Shown here: positions 44,857-52,914 of the stretch, one piece after another
Position numbering within the stretch: the first letter of the stretch is position 1
Layout: each line of letters starts with the position of its first letter
NCBI RefSeq assembly: GCF_001936615.1
Contig: NZ_MLBF01000012.1
Coordinates: forward strand, 50,916 to 114,915
Direction: 5' to 3'
Origin: Desulfosporosinus metallidurans
GTDB taxonomy: Bacteria; Bacillota; Desulfitobacteriia; Desulfitobacteriales; Desulfitobacteriaceae
DNA: 64,000 bases
Position numbers and translations under genes: made by a program
Notes under the pieces: model-generated
Told to the model about the DNA's origin: nothing
The model's database searches: none
The model's input: only the letters and a program-made list of their open reading frames with translations

Positions 44857-45316
44857 TGGCGGTAACGACAAGGATATTGCGTGATTGCAACTTCCGTAAC
44901 GTTGGATAATCGAAATGGTCTGTATGAGCGTGCGATACGAGTAATAAATCGGCCTCTTGTCTATTTTGACTCATCATAATGACGGGTGCCTGGAACGCAG
45001 CAATAAAGGATAGCACTAAGTTTAACAGTATAAATGGTTGTGGATCAAAATGTTGAGTGCCAGAGATGGTATTCCACGTCATCCATGCAACTAAAAAAAC
45101 GAAAAATATAATTATAAACCTCCAACTCCCACCAAAACCTGCCATCCGGTCAGCTAAACGATCTGACCATTTGGTATGCCTGATATAGTCCTCATTTAAA
45201 TGTTGTGAAATGCTATTCTCATATTCGTTAACAATACGTTGAATACGTTTAGTGTAATCTTTTATATAAGGTCGACTATCGGTTAGGATTTCATTTTCGA
45301 GATCATTTCCCATCAT
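44729..45316 (-). CDS. DUF1003 membrane protein joined to a metallo-hydrolase fragment (chimera)
   Basis: The first ~120 residues are a normal DUF1003 protein: soluble head (DYIRHTKWSDRLADRMAGFG), two membrane helices (WRFIIIFFVFLVAWMTWNTI and PFILLNLVLSFIAAFQAPVI) and MMSQNRQEA. There the family normally continues with a charged helix. Instead the frame enters DLLLVSHAHTDHFDYPTLRK, a metallo-beta-lactamase zinc motif, and then loses sense (LPLWSLQPIQRD). ATG at 45,316 or 45,313 after AGGGGTGG. It looks like a deletion joining two genes. The DUF1003 part might still fold; the hydrolase part cannot. Confidence 0.75.
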   Translation of the reverse strand: MMGNDLENEILTDSRPYIKDYTKRIQRIVNEYENSISQHLNEDYIRHTKWSDRLADRMAGFGGSWRFIIIFFVFLVAWMTWNTISGTQHFDPQPFILLNLVLSFIAAFQAPVIMMSQNRQEADLLLVSHAHTDHFDYPTLRKLQSRNILVVTAKNTLPLWSLQPIQRDHGRTHYPFPSSGIRSNRKGSYPRNRSF

Positions 45317-45555
45317 TACCACCCCTGTCATGTTTTTTAACCTCGTTCTGCCCCCAATGCTTTGAGCTCATATCTGAGCTTTGGCTCACCTTTCTTTCTA
45401 AGGGTAAACATTATAACGTTATTTCTTTGAAATCAACAGGCACTATACACTCTGGTAACGAATCGAGCGTCAACCAAAATTATTCAGTATACTATACTAT
45501 TCTACTTATGTTAATATATAACCAATTGATAATCTATTTTATTGGAGGGAACATC

Positions 45556-46203
45556 GTGGAAAAAGAAACATTGTTTCAGGAAATCTCTCACGCACTAGTA
45601 GAGTTTGAAGTTGAAAAGGTCGCAGAGCTTGCTGAGGAAACTCTGCAACAAAACATCCCCGCTTATGAAACTATTACAGAGGGTTTAATAACTGGCATGA
45701 AAGAGGTCAGCAGACTCTATGAGGAAGAGGAATATTTCCTTCCTGAAGTACTGATGTGTTCTGATGCATTCAATGCTGGTCTCGATGTAGTGAATCCACA
45801 TCTAGATAAAAGCTCCCTAGAAAAGCCGATCAAGATCGTCATCGGGGTCGTCGAAGGGGATACCCATGACATTGGTAAAAACCTGGTTCGGATTTTAGCG
45901 GGTGCCTCCGGTTTCGAAGTCTACGATCTTGGACGTGATGTACCCCTCGACCAATTTATCGAAAAAGCTGAAGAAGTAGAAAGTGATATGATTTGCATGT
46001 CTACGCTGATGACCACTACTATGGACGGAATGAAAACCGTAATCGATCGCTTGAAAGAAAGAAATATCCGGGACAAATACAAAGTTCTCATCGGCGGTGG
46101 TCCTATTTCCCAGACGTTCTGCGATAAAATTGGTGCCGATCTTTACGCCAATGATGCCAGCTCAGCGGTGAGAAAAGCCAAAGAACTCATGGGGAGGGCC
46201 TAA
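45556..46203 (+). CDS. Corrinoid (methylcobamide-binding) protein, MtbC/MtvC type
   Basis: 215 residues from the GTG at 45,556, set by GGAGGGAACATC; the longer frame is untranslated leader. An N-terminal helical cap (B12-binding 2 domain, to about residue 90) precedes the Rossmann-like cobalamin domain with the DxHxxG signature EGDTHDIGKNLV, then MSTLMTTTMDGM and the GGGPISQTF loop. It shuttles a methyl group between a substrate:corrinoid methyltransferase and a second methyltransferase. First gene of the operon. Relatives serve methylamines, methanol and methoxylated aromatics; the substrate here is not specified. Confidence 0.92.
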   Translation: MEKETLFQEISHALVEFEVEKVAELAEETLQQNIPAYETITEGLITGMKEVSRLYEEEEYFLPEVLMCSDAFNAGLDVVNPHLDKSSLEKPIKIVIGVVEGDTHDIGKNLVRILAGASGFEVYDLGRDVPLDQFIEKAEEVESDMICMSTLMTTTMDGMKTVIDRLKERNIRDKYKVLIGGGPISQTFCDKIGADLYANDASSAVRKAKELMGRA

Positions 46204-46204
46204 T

Positions 46205-47260
46205 ATGTTAGTAAGGGAAGACATTTTAACCCCAAAAGAAAGAATGATGGCTCTTCTAACTGGAAAGCCCCTCGACAGAATGATCTGTATGCCCATTGTA
46301 ACCACGAATACCGCTCAACTTATCGGCAAAACCGTGAAGGAATTTCAACTTAACGGTAAGGTCATGGCCGAAGCACATATTGCGGGGTTCAAGAAATTTG
46401 GTTATGATTTGATTTATCTCTTCACGAACTGTTCCTACGTGGCTGAAGCTATGGGGGCCGAACTGGATTATTCTGAGAATGAACCCGCTAATTGTGAAGT
46501 TCCCACAATTAACTCTAGGGAAGACTTAAGCAAACTTAAAGTTGCTGAAAAGAATGACGGACAATTTCCTGTTTACTACGAAGCACTGGAGATCCTGAAC
46601 AAAGAAGTGGGCGACCAGGTTTTCATCTCCGTTTGTTTTTCTGGACCTGTTTCTACAGCTGCCACCCTACGAGGAGTTGAAGCTTTTGCGCGCGATACTT
46701 ATACCGATCCAGAACTTTGCCATACCCTCTTGAGAATGGCTACCGATAGCTGCAAAAACTTTATTCGGGAAATAGCCAGTTATGGCGCTATGCCTATTAT
46801 CCTGGAACCCATTGCTTCCGGCAGTCTTTTTAGCCCTAAGATGTTTGACAAAATTGCCTCCCCCTATATTAAAGAACTTGTGGACCTAGCCCACGAACTC
46901 AAAGCACTCATTCCCCTGCATATCTGCGGTAAAACTCACAAAATCGTGGGCAAGATGACAGATACCGGAGCTGATGTGATCAGTTTGGACAAATGTGATC
47001 TCGCTATCGCTCGGGAAAAGGTTGCTGGAAGAGCACTCATTCTCGGCAACATTGATCCTGCCAACGAACTTCTTTTCGGGCCCGTGGAAGAAATTCATAA
47101 AGTCTGTATAGAGGCCCTTGACACGATGAAAGGCTATACCCCTGCTTTTATTCTCTCCACTGGGTGCGAAACTGGTAATAAAGTACCTTTCGAGCATATT
47201 CAGGCTATGCTTGATGTGGTCCGGAGCCACGGCCTTTACGAATATAAAGTAGGTGAATAA
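46205..47260 (+). CDS. URO-D/MtaA-family methyltransferase (first copy)
   Basis: 351 residues, uroporphyrinogen-decarboxylase fold used by corrinoid methyltransferases such as MtaA, CmuA and O-demethylase MtvB. The zinc signature is visible as His-x-Cys in IPLHICGKTH with the third ligand in ILSTGCETGNKVP. The opening LTPKERMMALLTGKPLDRMI is typical of the family. ATG at 46,205 directly after the corrinoid gene stop, with GGGAGGGCC upstream. Most likely transfers the methyl group to or from the adjacent corrinoid protein. True haem-pathway HemE is unlikely because of the HxC...C motif and context. Confidence 0.88.
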   Translation: MLVREDILTPKERMMALLTGKPLDRMICMPIVTTNTAQLIGKTVKEFQLNGKVMAEAHIAGFKKFGYDLIYLFTNCSYVAEAMGAELDYSENEPANCEVPTINSREDLSKLKVAEKNDGQFPVYYEALEILNKEVGDQVFISVCFSGPVSTAATLRGVEAFARDTYTDPELCHTLLRMATDSCKNFIREIASYGAMPIILEPIASGSLFSPKMFDKIASPYIKELVDLAHELKALIPLHICGKTHKIVGKMTDTGADVISLDKCDLAIAREKVAGRALILGNIDPANELLFGPVEEIHKVCIEALDTMKGYTPAFILSTGCETGNKVPFEHIQAMLDVVRSHGLYEYKVGE

Positions 47261-47262
47261 TC

Positions 47263-48264
47263 TTGGATGAGAAAGAACGCTTATTAAGTGTATTGAAGGG
47301 AGACCGGGTTGACCGGCCTCCCGTTATTTGCCCGGGTGGCATGATGAGTGCCTGCGTTACAAAGATATCCGATCTAGTGGGGGGCGGCCATCACTCCGAT
47401 ACTGGAGCCATGGTAAGTGCTGCTCGAAAAATTAATGAGCTCATCGGCTTTGAAAATTATGGAGTACCATTTTGCCTAACTGCTGAAGTTGAAGCCTTAG
47501 GGGCCAGTGTTAACCTAGGAGATAACCTTATCGAACCCAGAGTCACTCGGTATAATGATGAGCCCTTAGAAGCCATCATGGATAACTACCAGGTTGACGT
47601 TACCGCTGGCAGAATGGGGATCGTTTTAGAAGCGATCCGTGAACTCAGAAACAGCCGGGTTCCGGTTATTGGCAATGTTTCAGGCCATATCAGTACTGCG
47701 ACCTCGGTTGTTGACCCTCTGGAAATATTTAAGATGCTGAGGCGGGAACCCGAACGAGCTGCCCGTTTTATGGCCTTCATTAATGACTATCTCGTCAGAT
47801 ATGCTTTAGAGATGGTCAAGGCCGGAGCTGACGTTATCTCCATATCGGATCCCACGGCTACAGGAGAAATTCTAGGGCCTCGCAATTTCCAAAAGTTCGC
47901 GGTTCCTTTCTATCAGAATATCATTAAAACTCTTCACAAGGAAGGAATCCCCGTCATCCTCCACATATGCGGCAATGCTCACAATATCGTCGAGTCTCTC
48001 AACGAAGTAAAAGCTAATGCTGTGAGCTTCGATTCGATCGTCAATATGAAATTCGCTCGAGAGGTGCTTAAAACAGGACTTATGGGTAATGTGAATACCC
48101 AACTTCTGCACACCGGAGAAAAAGAGAAGATTGTGTCCATAACTCGCAATGCTCTTCATTCCAAGGTGGATATCGTTGCTCCCGCTTGCGGTCTAAGTAT
48201 GGCTACCCCTATAAGCAACCTCAAAGCCATGACAGATTACGTGAAAGAAGGGTCTTATAATTAA
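47263..48264 (+). CDS. URO-D/MtaA-family methyltransferase (second copy)
   Basis: 333 residues, paralog of the previous gene, with TTG start at 47,263 after AGGTGA. Zinc ligands in VILHICGNAHN and VAPACGLSMATP. The start KERLLSVLKGDRVDRPPVIC is typical. Two different URO-D-type proteins beside one corrinoid protein suggest one handles the methyl donor and the other the acceptor, or that they have different substrates. Separated by two bases from its neighbour and by one base from the activator gene. Confidence 0.87.
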   Translation: MDEKERLLSVLKGDRVDRPPVICPGGMMSACVTKISDLVGGGHHSDTGAMVSAARKINELIGFENYGVPFCLTAEVEALGASVNLGDNLIEPRVTRYNDEPLEAIMDNYQVDVTAGRMGIVLEAIRELRNSRVPVIGNVSGHISTATSVVDPLEIFKMLRREPERAARFMAFINDYLVRYALEMVKAGADVISISDPTATGEILGPRNFQKFAVPFYQNIIKTLHKEGIPVILHICGNAHNIVESLNEVKANAVSFDSIVNMKFAREVLKTGLMGNVNTQLLHTGEKEKIVSITRNALHSKVDIVAPACGLSMATPISNLKAMTDYVKEGSYN

Positions 48265-48265
48265 C

Positions 48266-49987
48266 ATGGGTATGGTGCATTTCACTATTGAAGATATTTC
48301 TATAGAAGTTAACGAAGGGGATCGGCTTGCGGAATGTATTCGCGCAGCGGGTCTGACCTTGGAGACTCCCTGCAATGGAATAGGACTTTGTGGCAAATGT
48401 CGTGTCAAGGCCTGGGGTGACCTTTACCCCCCAGAAGAATCGGAAAACGGCTTCATTAATACCCCGGGCATCCGTTTGGCCTGTCTGGCTCGGGTAAGGG
48501 GTGAAGTTTGGATCGAGCTTTCTCCAAAAGTCAACCAGCTCAAGACGATTAACCAAGGCTATACGATAGCGGTAGAGGTCGACAGCTCGGTGAAGCAGGT
48601 TTTCTTACCGGCTCCCGAAAAAACAGCTCAAGCCTACCTTGAAAGACTCTCTTATAACTCTAGCTCGGTGGACATTTATCAGAAGGCGGGTAGACTAGAG
48701 CAGGCCAAAACGCTCCAAATATACGGTGTTTTACTAGACAACTGTCTTATTGACCTTGAGTCTGAGCCAGGTGAAATCCTAGGAGTGGCTATAGACATAG
48801 GTACCACCGGCATTTCCGCTTATCTTCTAGACCTAGCCAATGGGGAAATCCTCAACAAAGAGTCCTGCCTAAACCCCCAGACAGAGTTCGGGGGAGACGT
48901 TTTGTCCAGAATAAGTTATTGTCTGGAAAATCCTCAAGGACCAGACCAACTTCGTGAGGCTATCCTTAGGAAAATAAATCAACTGGTGATAGACCTTACG
49001 GGCACCTTCGGAAGAGCGGAGCGTGTTTACCAGGTAGTTATAGCAGGAAACACGACCATGCTCCACTTTGTTCTGGGTGTTTATTCTGGGTCTATAGCCA
49101 AGTCCCCTTACCGTCCGGTTTTTCTTGAACAGGTTGACCTGAAAGCCAGGGAGGCCGGTATCCTGATTTGCCCGGAAGGAAGGATTACTCTTTTGCCTTC
49201 AGCCTCAGGGTATGTTGGGGCTGATATCCTTGCTGGTGTCGTGGCCACAGCGTTTGATAAAAAGGGCTACCCCGCTGTCTTTTTAGATATTGGAACCAAC
49301 GGTGAAATCGTGGCTAATCTCGGAGGTAGGCTCATTGCTACCTCTACTGCAGCCGGCCCGGCCTTGGAAGGAATGAACATTTCCTGCGGTTGCCGTGCCG
49401 AAGAAGGAGCCATAGACACCTTTTTAATCGATGATAATTTTGATCTACATTTTACAACCATCGGCGCTACATCCCCTAAGGGAATCTGCGGTAGCGGCCT
49501 TATTGATATCACTGCGGCTATGGTAAAACGAAACTTAGTCCTTGCCAGCGGGCGCTTTAACCCTAACCTTGACCCCCGTATAAAAGCTAGGGTGAGGGAT
49601 AAGAAGTTTTATCTGACAGAAGAAATTTATATTTCCCAGACGGATATTCGCCAGATTCAGTTGGCCAAGGGGGCTATTGCCGCAGGGGTAACCCTGCTCC
49701 TCGAAGAAGCAGGCATTCCTCTCGAAGCCATAGAGGAAGCGGTCATTGCTGGGGCCTTCGGGTATCATATTAATCCAGATAGTATTAGGGATATCGGCCT
49801 CCTGCCCAAAGGTTTTCATGGGAAGATAACCTTTGTCGGTAATTCCTCGATTGAAGGAGCCCGATTGGCCCTGATCAATAAGGGTGTGGTGGCCCAGATC
49901 AAGGAATTGAAGGAACGGATAGAGGTTCTGGAGCTTTCCACAAATTCCTGCTTTCAGGACTACTTTGTTAAAGCGTTGGGCTTTTAA
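48266..49987 (+). CDS. Reductive activator of corrinoid enzymes (2Fe-2S, ASKHA; RACE type)
   Basis: 573 residues. The N-terminal ferredoxin has cysteines in CNGIGLCGKC and LACLARV, ligating a 2Fe-2S cluster. A linker follows, then the ASKHA ATPase part with VAIDIGTTGISAYLLDL, FLDIGTNGEIVANLGG and GICGSGLIDITAAM (DUF4445). RamA-like and RACE proteins reactivate oxidised Co(II) corrinoid to Co(I) at the expense of ATP and an electron donor. Placed straight after the methyltransferase genes, it would keep the 45,556 corrinoid protein active. ATG at 48,266; full length. Confidence 0.92.
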   Translation: MGMVHFTIEDISIEVNEGDRLAECIRAAGLTLETPCNGIGLCGKCRVKAWGDLYPPEESENGFINTPGIRLACLARVRGEVWIELSPKVNQLKTINQGYTIAVEVDSSVKQVFLPAPEKTAQAYLERLSYNSSSVDIYQKAGRLEQAKTLQIYGVLLDNCLIDLESEPGEILGVAIDIGTTGISAYLLDLANGEILNKESCLNPQTEFGGDVLSRISYCLENPQGPDQLREAILRKINQLVIDLTGTFGRAERVYQVVIAGNTTMLHFVLGVYSGSIAKSPYRPVFLEQVDLKAREAGILICPEGRITLLPSASGYVGADILAGVVATAFDKKGYPAVFLDIGTNGEIVANLGGRLIATSTAAGPALEGMNISCGCRAEEGAIDTFLIDDNFDLHFTTIGATSPKGICGSGLIDITAAMVKRNLVLASGRFNPNLDPRIKARVRDKKFYLTEEIYISQTDIRQIQLAKGAIAAGVTLLLEEAGIPLEAIEEAVIAGAFGYHINPDSIRDIGLLPKGFHGKITFVGNSSIEGARLALINKGVVAQIKELKERIEVLELSTNSCFQDYFVKALGF

Positions 49988-50009
49988 TCGAGGATCGAGG
50001 GGTGTAACA

Positions 50010-50954
50010 ATGATTAAAGTAGATGTTATCTCAGGATTCCTGGGTTCTGGTAAGACTACTCTGGTCAAGAAACTTCTTCAAATTCACCAAAAGGAAAAGG
50101 TTGTCCTGATTGAAAACGAATTTGGGGACATCGGCATCGATGGAGAACTGATTGAGCGGGAAGGCTTTGAAGTTTTCGAAATCTCTAGTGGGTGTATCTG
50201 TTGTATTATGCAGAAGGATTTCGTCCAGATGCTGGTCCGGATTATCAAAGAATTCCACCCTCAAAGGATCATCATTGAGCCTACCGGCATCAGTATCCTA
50301 AGTGAAATCATCGATATCCTGCGCAAACCTGATTTCGCTTCCCTTCTCCAGATTAACTCCCTAGTGACGGTTGTCGACGGCGTTAATTACCTGCAGCAGT
50401 GCGAAGTCTTTGGGGAATTTTTCGAAGACCAGATAACGAATGCCTCTGTCCTAACCTTAAGTAAAAGCCAGCACATCGACAGTGAAACCATAAGTAGGAT
50501 CATTACGTCCCTCAGGGAATTTAACCAAGATGGTGAGATTATCAGCAAACCCTGGGATTCTCTGGGGTCAAGCGAATTCGAAAACCTCCTTGATGGTCAA
50601 GGGTACATGGATCTGAGTGATATTCTTCATACCGACTATAAGCCTTGCAGTGAAAATGAATTTGAAGCCTTAGCAATTAAACCTTCCCGGGCTTACAGCC
50701 AAGAGGAACTGGAGCAAATTCTTGCTCATCTCAACCAGCCCCGATATGGGCAGGTCTTGAGAGGCAAAGGTTTCCTCAAAAGTCCTCAGGGTTACTGGGA
50801 TTTCAGTTATACAAACGGTCTGTTTACAGTATCGAAAAGTCACTTTAAGGCCAGTGGCAAGCTGTGTCTGATCGGGAAAAGCCTCCGGGAAAAAGAAATT
50901 AAGGAATTGTTTAAGGTTAAAAGCGGGGGGGTGTTTAGTTGGCTGAAATTCTGA
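50010..50954 (+). CDS. CobW/COG0523-family GTPase
   Basis: 314 residues from the ATG at 50,010 (GAGGGGTG upstream; the longer frame overlaps the activator and is rejected). P-loop GFLGSGKTTLVKKLL, the metal-binding GCICC motif in SSGCICCIMQKDF, and the switch region IEPTGISILSEI are those of COG0523 metallochaperone GTPases. The C-terminal CobW domain is short (GYWDFSYTNGLFTVS). Members deliver Zn, Co or another metal. In this operon it may load metal into the zinc-dependent URO-D-type methyltransferases or assist cobalamin supply; this is inferred from position. Confidence 0.9.
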   Translation: MIKVDVISGFLGSGKTTLVKKLLQIHQKEKVVLIENEFGDIGIDGELIEREGFEVFEISSGCICCIMQKDFVQMLVRIIKEFHPQRIIIEPTGISILSEIIDILRKPDFASLLQINSLVTVVDGVNYLQQCEVFGEFFEDQITNASVLTLSKSQHIDSETISRIITSLREFNQDGEIISKPWDSLGSSEFENLLDGQGYMDLSDILHTDYKPCSENEFEALAIKPSRAYSQEELEQILAHLNQPRYGQVLRGKGFLKSPQGYWDFSYTNGLFTVSKSHFKASGKLCLIGKSLREKEIKELFKVKSGGVFSWLKF

Positions 50955-51772
50955 TAGGCAGCTTCCAGGATGTCATCAAGATTGTTCCCGTTTTATTCTT
51001 GGTCATTCTTTTGACGAATTGGATTACCGGTAAGGTCAACAAAGGAACGCATTTTTTCAGTCGTCTAGCCAAGCTTGATGTTGTTGGCGGAGCTCTACTG
51101 GGAACAATCCCCCAGTGCGGCATATCAGTTGCTTTAGCTAAGCTTTATGACAATGGGTATATCTCCTTAGGTATGCTCATGGCCGTTTTCCTGGCTGGTT
51201 CGGATGAAGCCCTGATTGTCGTCGGAGCCCATCCTGATAAGTTGCCTCTGATGTTGGAGATTATCGGGATCAAGGTCTTGATTGGGATAGGTGCGGGCTG
51301 GCTAATAAACTTGGCGATCAAAGAGAAGCGCAACCGCCTCAAAGGGTGCGGTATTGACTGTGATTGTCCCAAATGTGGTAAACATAAAAATATTCTGGTT
51401 AATAGCCTGGTTCATACGTTGAAGCTTACTCTCTTCTTGTACGTTACTGTTCTGATTATCGGGATCGGGGCGGATCGGTTTGGTGAATAGGAAATCTACG
51501 CTCTTCTTGGCCGTAATGCCTTTCTTCAGCCAGTACTGGCTTCTTTGATCGGCATGATTCCAAGCTGTTTTTCTTCCGTGCTCATTGCCGAGGGTTTTCT
51601 CAAAGGGGCCTTGGGTTTCGGATCCATGATTGCTGGATTACTGGCTAATACGGGCTTTGGTATCCTAGTTCTCTTCAGGGAACTTCCCTTGAAGAAAACC
51701 CTGTTGCTTATCTTGCTCTTACAGGCCATCAGTATCTTAGTCGGTGAGATATTTCATTTTACTATCGGATAA
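50939..51772 (+). pseudogene. Metal-exporter-like permease interrupted by an in-frame TAG
   Basis: TTG start at 50,939 overlapping the GTPase end, behind GGGGGGGTG. The first 183 residues give four to five helices (GALLGTIPQCGISVALAKLY) and a cysteine-rich loop CGIDCDCPKCGKHK. TAG occurs at 51,488-51,490. The same frame then continues without a break as EIYALLGRNAFLQPVLASLI, then GMIPSCFSSVLIAEGFLKGA, to 51,772. The two halves are the inverted repeats of one PF11449-type (ArsP_2, putative heavy-metal exporter) permease of about 277 residues. Either a nonsense mutation or read-through at UAG; see findings. Confidence 0.75.
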
Positions 51773-51833
51773 AGAAAACTTGGCTAGCGCCAAACCTTAG
51801 CGAAGGCGGTCGCCTAGTTGCACTAATGCGCTG

Positions 51834-51871
51834 GCCAAGGATGGCCGAGTGTCCCTGTAGCCAAGGATGGC
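51834..51871. repeat. Direct repeat GCCAAGGATGGC
   Basis: Two identical 12-base copies at 51,834-51,845 and 51,860-51,871 in the gap before the third URO-D gene. Meaning unknown. Confidence 0.5.
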
Positions 51872-51930
51872 GAGAAGGGACCCACCCGAACCTTATACTT
51901 TCTGACTAGTATAGGGTCTGTGCGCCATCA

Positions 51931-51978
51931 TCGAAGTGCGAAGTACGAAGTATGAAAAGCGAACCTCGAACTTCGAAT
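51931..51978. repeat. TTCGA/CGAAG-rich short repeat array
   Basis: TCGAAGTGCGAAGTACGAAGT followed by CTCGAACTTCGAA, three to five imperfect 7-8 base units in both orientations, immediately ahead of the AGGGGGAA ribosome binding site of the next gene. Related to the sequence at the urtC start. Confidence 0.6.
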
Positions 51979-51994
51979 ATAGGGGGAATGACGA

Positions 51995-52861
51995 GTGGAC
52001 TTTATATGTACGGGAGACGATCTGGAGCAGATTCCGGAAGAGGTGATTAAAAAAACAGGCATCTCCTTCCCGGGAGCTCATTCCGATAAAAATAGCATGG
52101 CGACCCTTGCCGGGGAACTCAGGAAACACCGAGGCGATGTCTTAACTAGGGTGCCTTTCTGCGTGACGGTAGAAGCGGAAGCTTACGGGGCACACATCAA
52201 GCTGGGCAACGCCTTAGCCGGACCCAGGGTAGAGAGTTACCGTTTTGCGTCACTTGAAGAAATGTCCAATCTCCAGGGTTTGGATTTGACTAGAGGTCGC
52301 ATTAAGGAAGTCCTAGATGCTGTGGAAATTTTGGTTGAAGCTGGTGAGAAAGTAGCTCTAAGTGTCGAGGGCCCCTTCACGATCCTATCGTCCCTTATTG
52401 ACCCCATGAATTTTTATAAAGGCCTGCGCAAGAACCCCCAGCGATTCCAAGAAATTCTGGCTGTTGTTGAAGAGAGTATCATCCGTTATAGCCTTGAAGG
52501 TGTGAATAGAGGTGCCTCAATTATTTCCTACGGAGACCCGGTTGGAGCCATGGGCATCATAGGACCCAAAGTTTATCGGGAATATAGCGGCCCCTCAAGC
52601 TGGCGAATTATTAAGGGGATAAAAGAAGCCGGTGGGAAAGTGCTTCTCCATCTCTGCGGTAAAACCTCAACGGCACTTGAAAAAATCGAGATGGCTAGGT
52701 CTTATCCTATCGAAACAGACGGAGCTTCGATTTATGGACAGGCCTTGTTGTGGCAGCTTGACAAGGCGACCGATACCATTGTGATAGGCCATAGATGTAT
52801 TAAAGGGAGCTTAAACAGGATGGTTAACTCTATCCTTTGTGGGATCGAATTAATCAAGTAA
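51995..52861 (+). CDS. Short URO-D/MtaA-family protein (third copy)
   Basis: 288 residues from a GTG at 51,995 with AGGGGG upstream. It lacks the first 40-50 residues usual in the family but keeps the fold (LSVEGPFTILSSLIDPMNFY) and zinc ligands in VLLHLCGKTSTALE and VIGHRCIKGSL. It lies 220 bases after the interrupted permease, separated by repeats, so it may have its own promoter. Probably another methyltransferase or a corrinoid-handling accessory of the same pathway. The tip that usually closes over the substrate is missing, so activity is uncertain. Confidence 0.82.
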   Translation: MDFICTGDDLEQIPEEVIKKTGISFPGAHSDKNSMATLAGELRKHRGDVLTRVPFCVTVEAEAYGAHIKLGNALAGPRVESYRFASLEEMSNLQGLDLTRGRIKEVLDAVEILVEAGEKVALSVEGPFTILSSLIDPMNFYKGLRKNPQRFQEILAVVEESIIRYSLEGVNRGASIISYGDPVGAMGIIGPKVYREYSGPSSWRIIKGIKEAGGKVLLHLCGKTSTALEKIEMARSYPIETDGASIYGQALLWQLDKATDTIVIGHRCIKGSLNRMVNSILCGIELIK

Positions 52862-52914
52862 AGAAGTACTCGCCATTGTGTTTGTTCTCTTTGTCTGCGG
52901 AATGAAAAAGGAGT

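Noticed and set aside
45427..45555. N-terminal extension of the corrinoid protein
   Set aside because: The extra 43 residues are not part of the corrinoid family, and GGAGGGAACATC before GTG 45,556 sets the true start.
48266..49987. Plain 2Fe-2S ferredoxin or hydrogenase subunit
   Set aside because: The large C-terminal ATPase-like part with DIGTTG and GICGSG motifs identifies a corrinoid activator.
51834..51978. CRISPR array or attachment site
   Set aside because: Only two 12-base direct repeats and imperfect short units; no regular spacing, spacers or integrase.
46205..52861. Haem-pathway uroporphyrinogen decarboxylase (HemE)
   Set aside because: All three copies carry the His-x-Cys zinc motif and sit in a corrinoid operon; no other haem genes are present.
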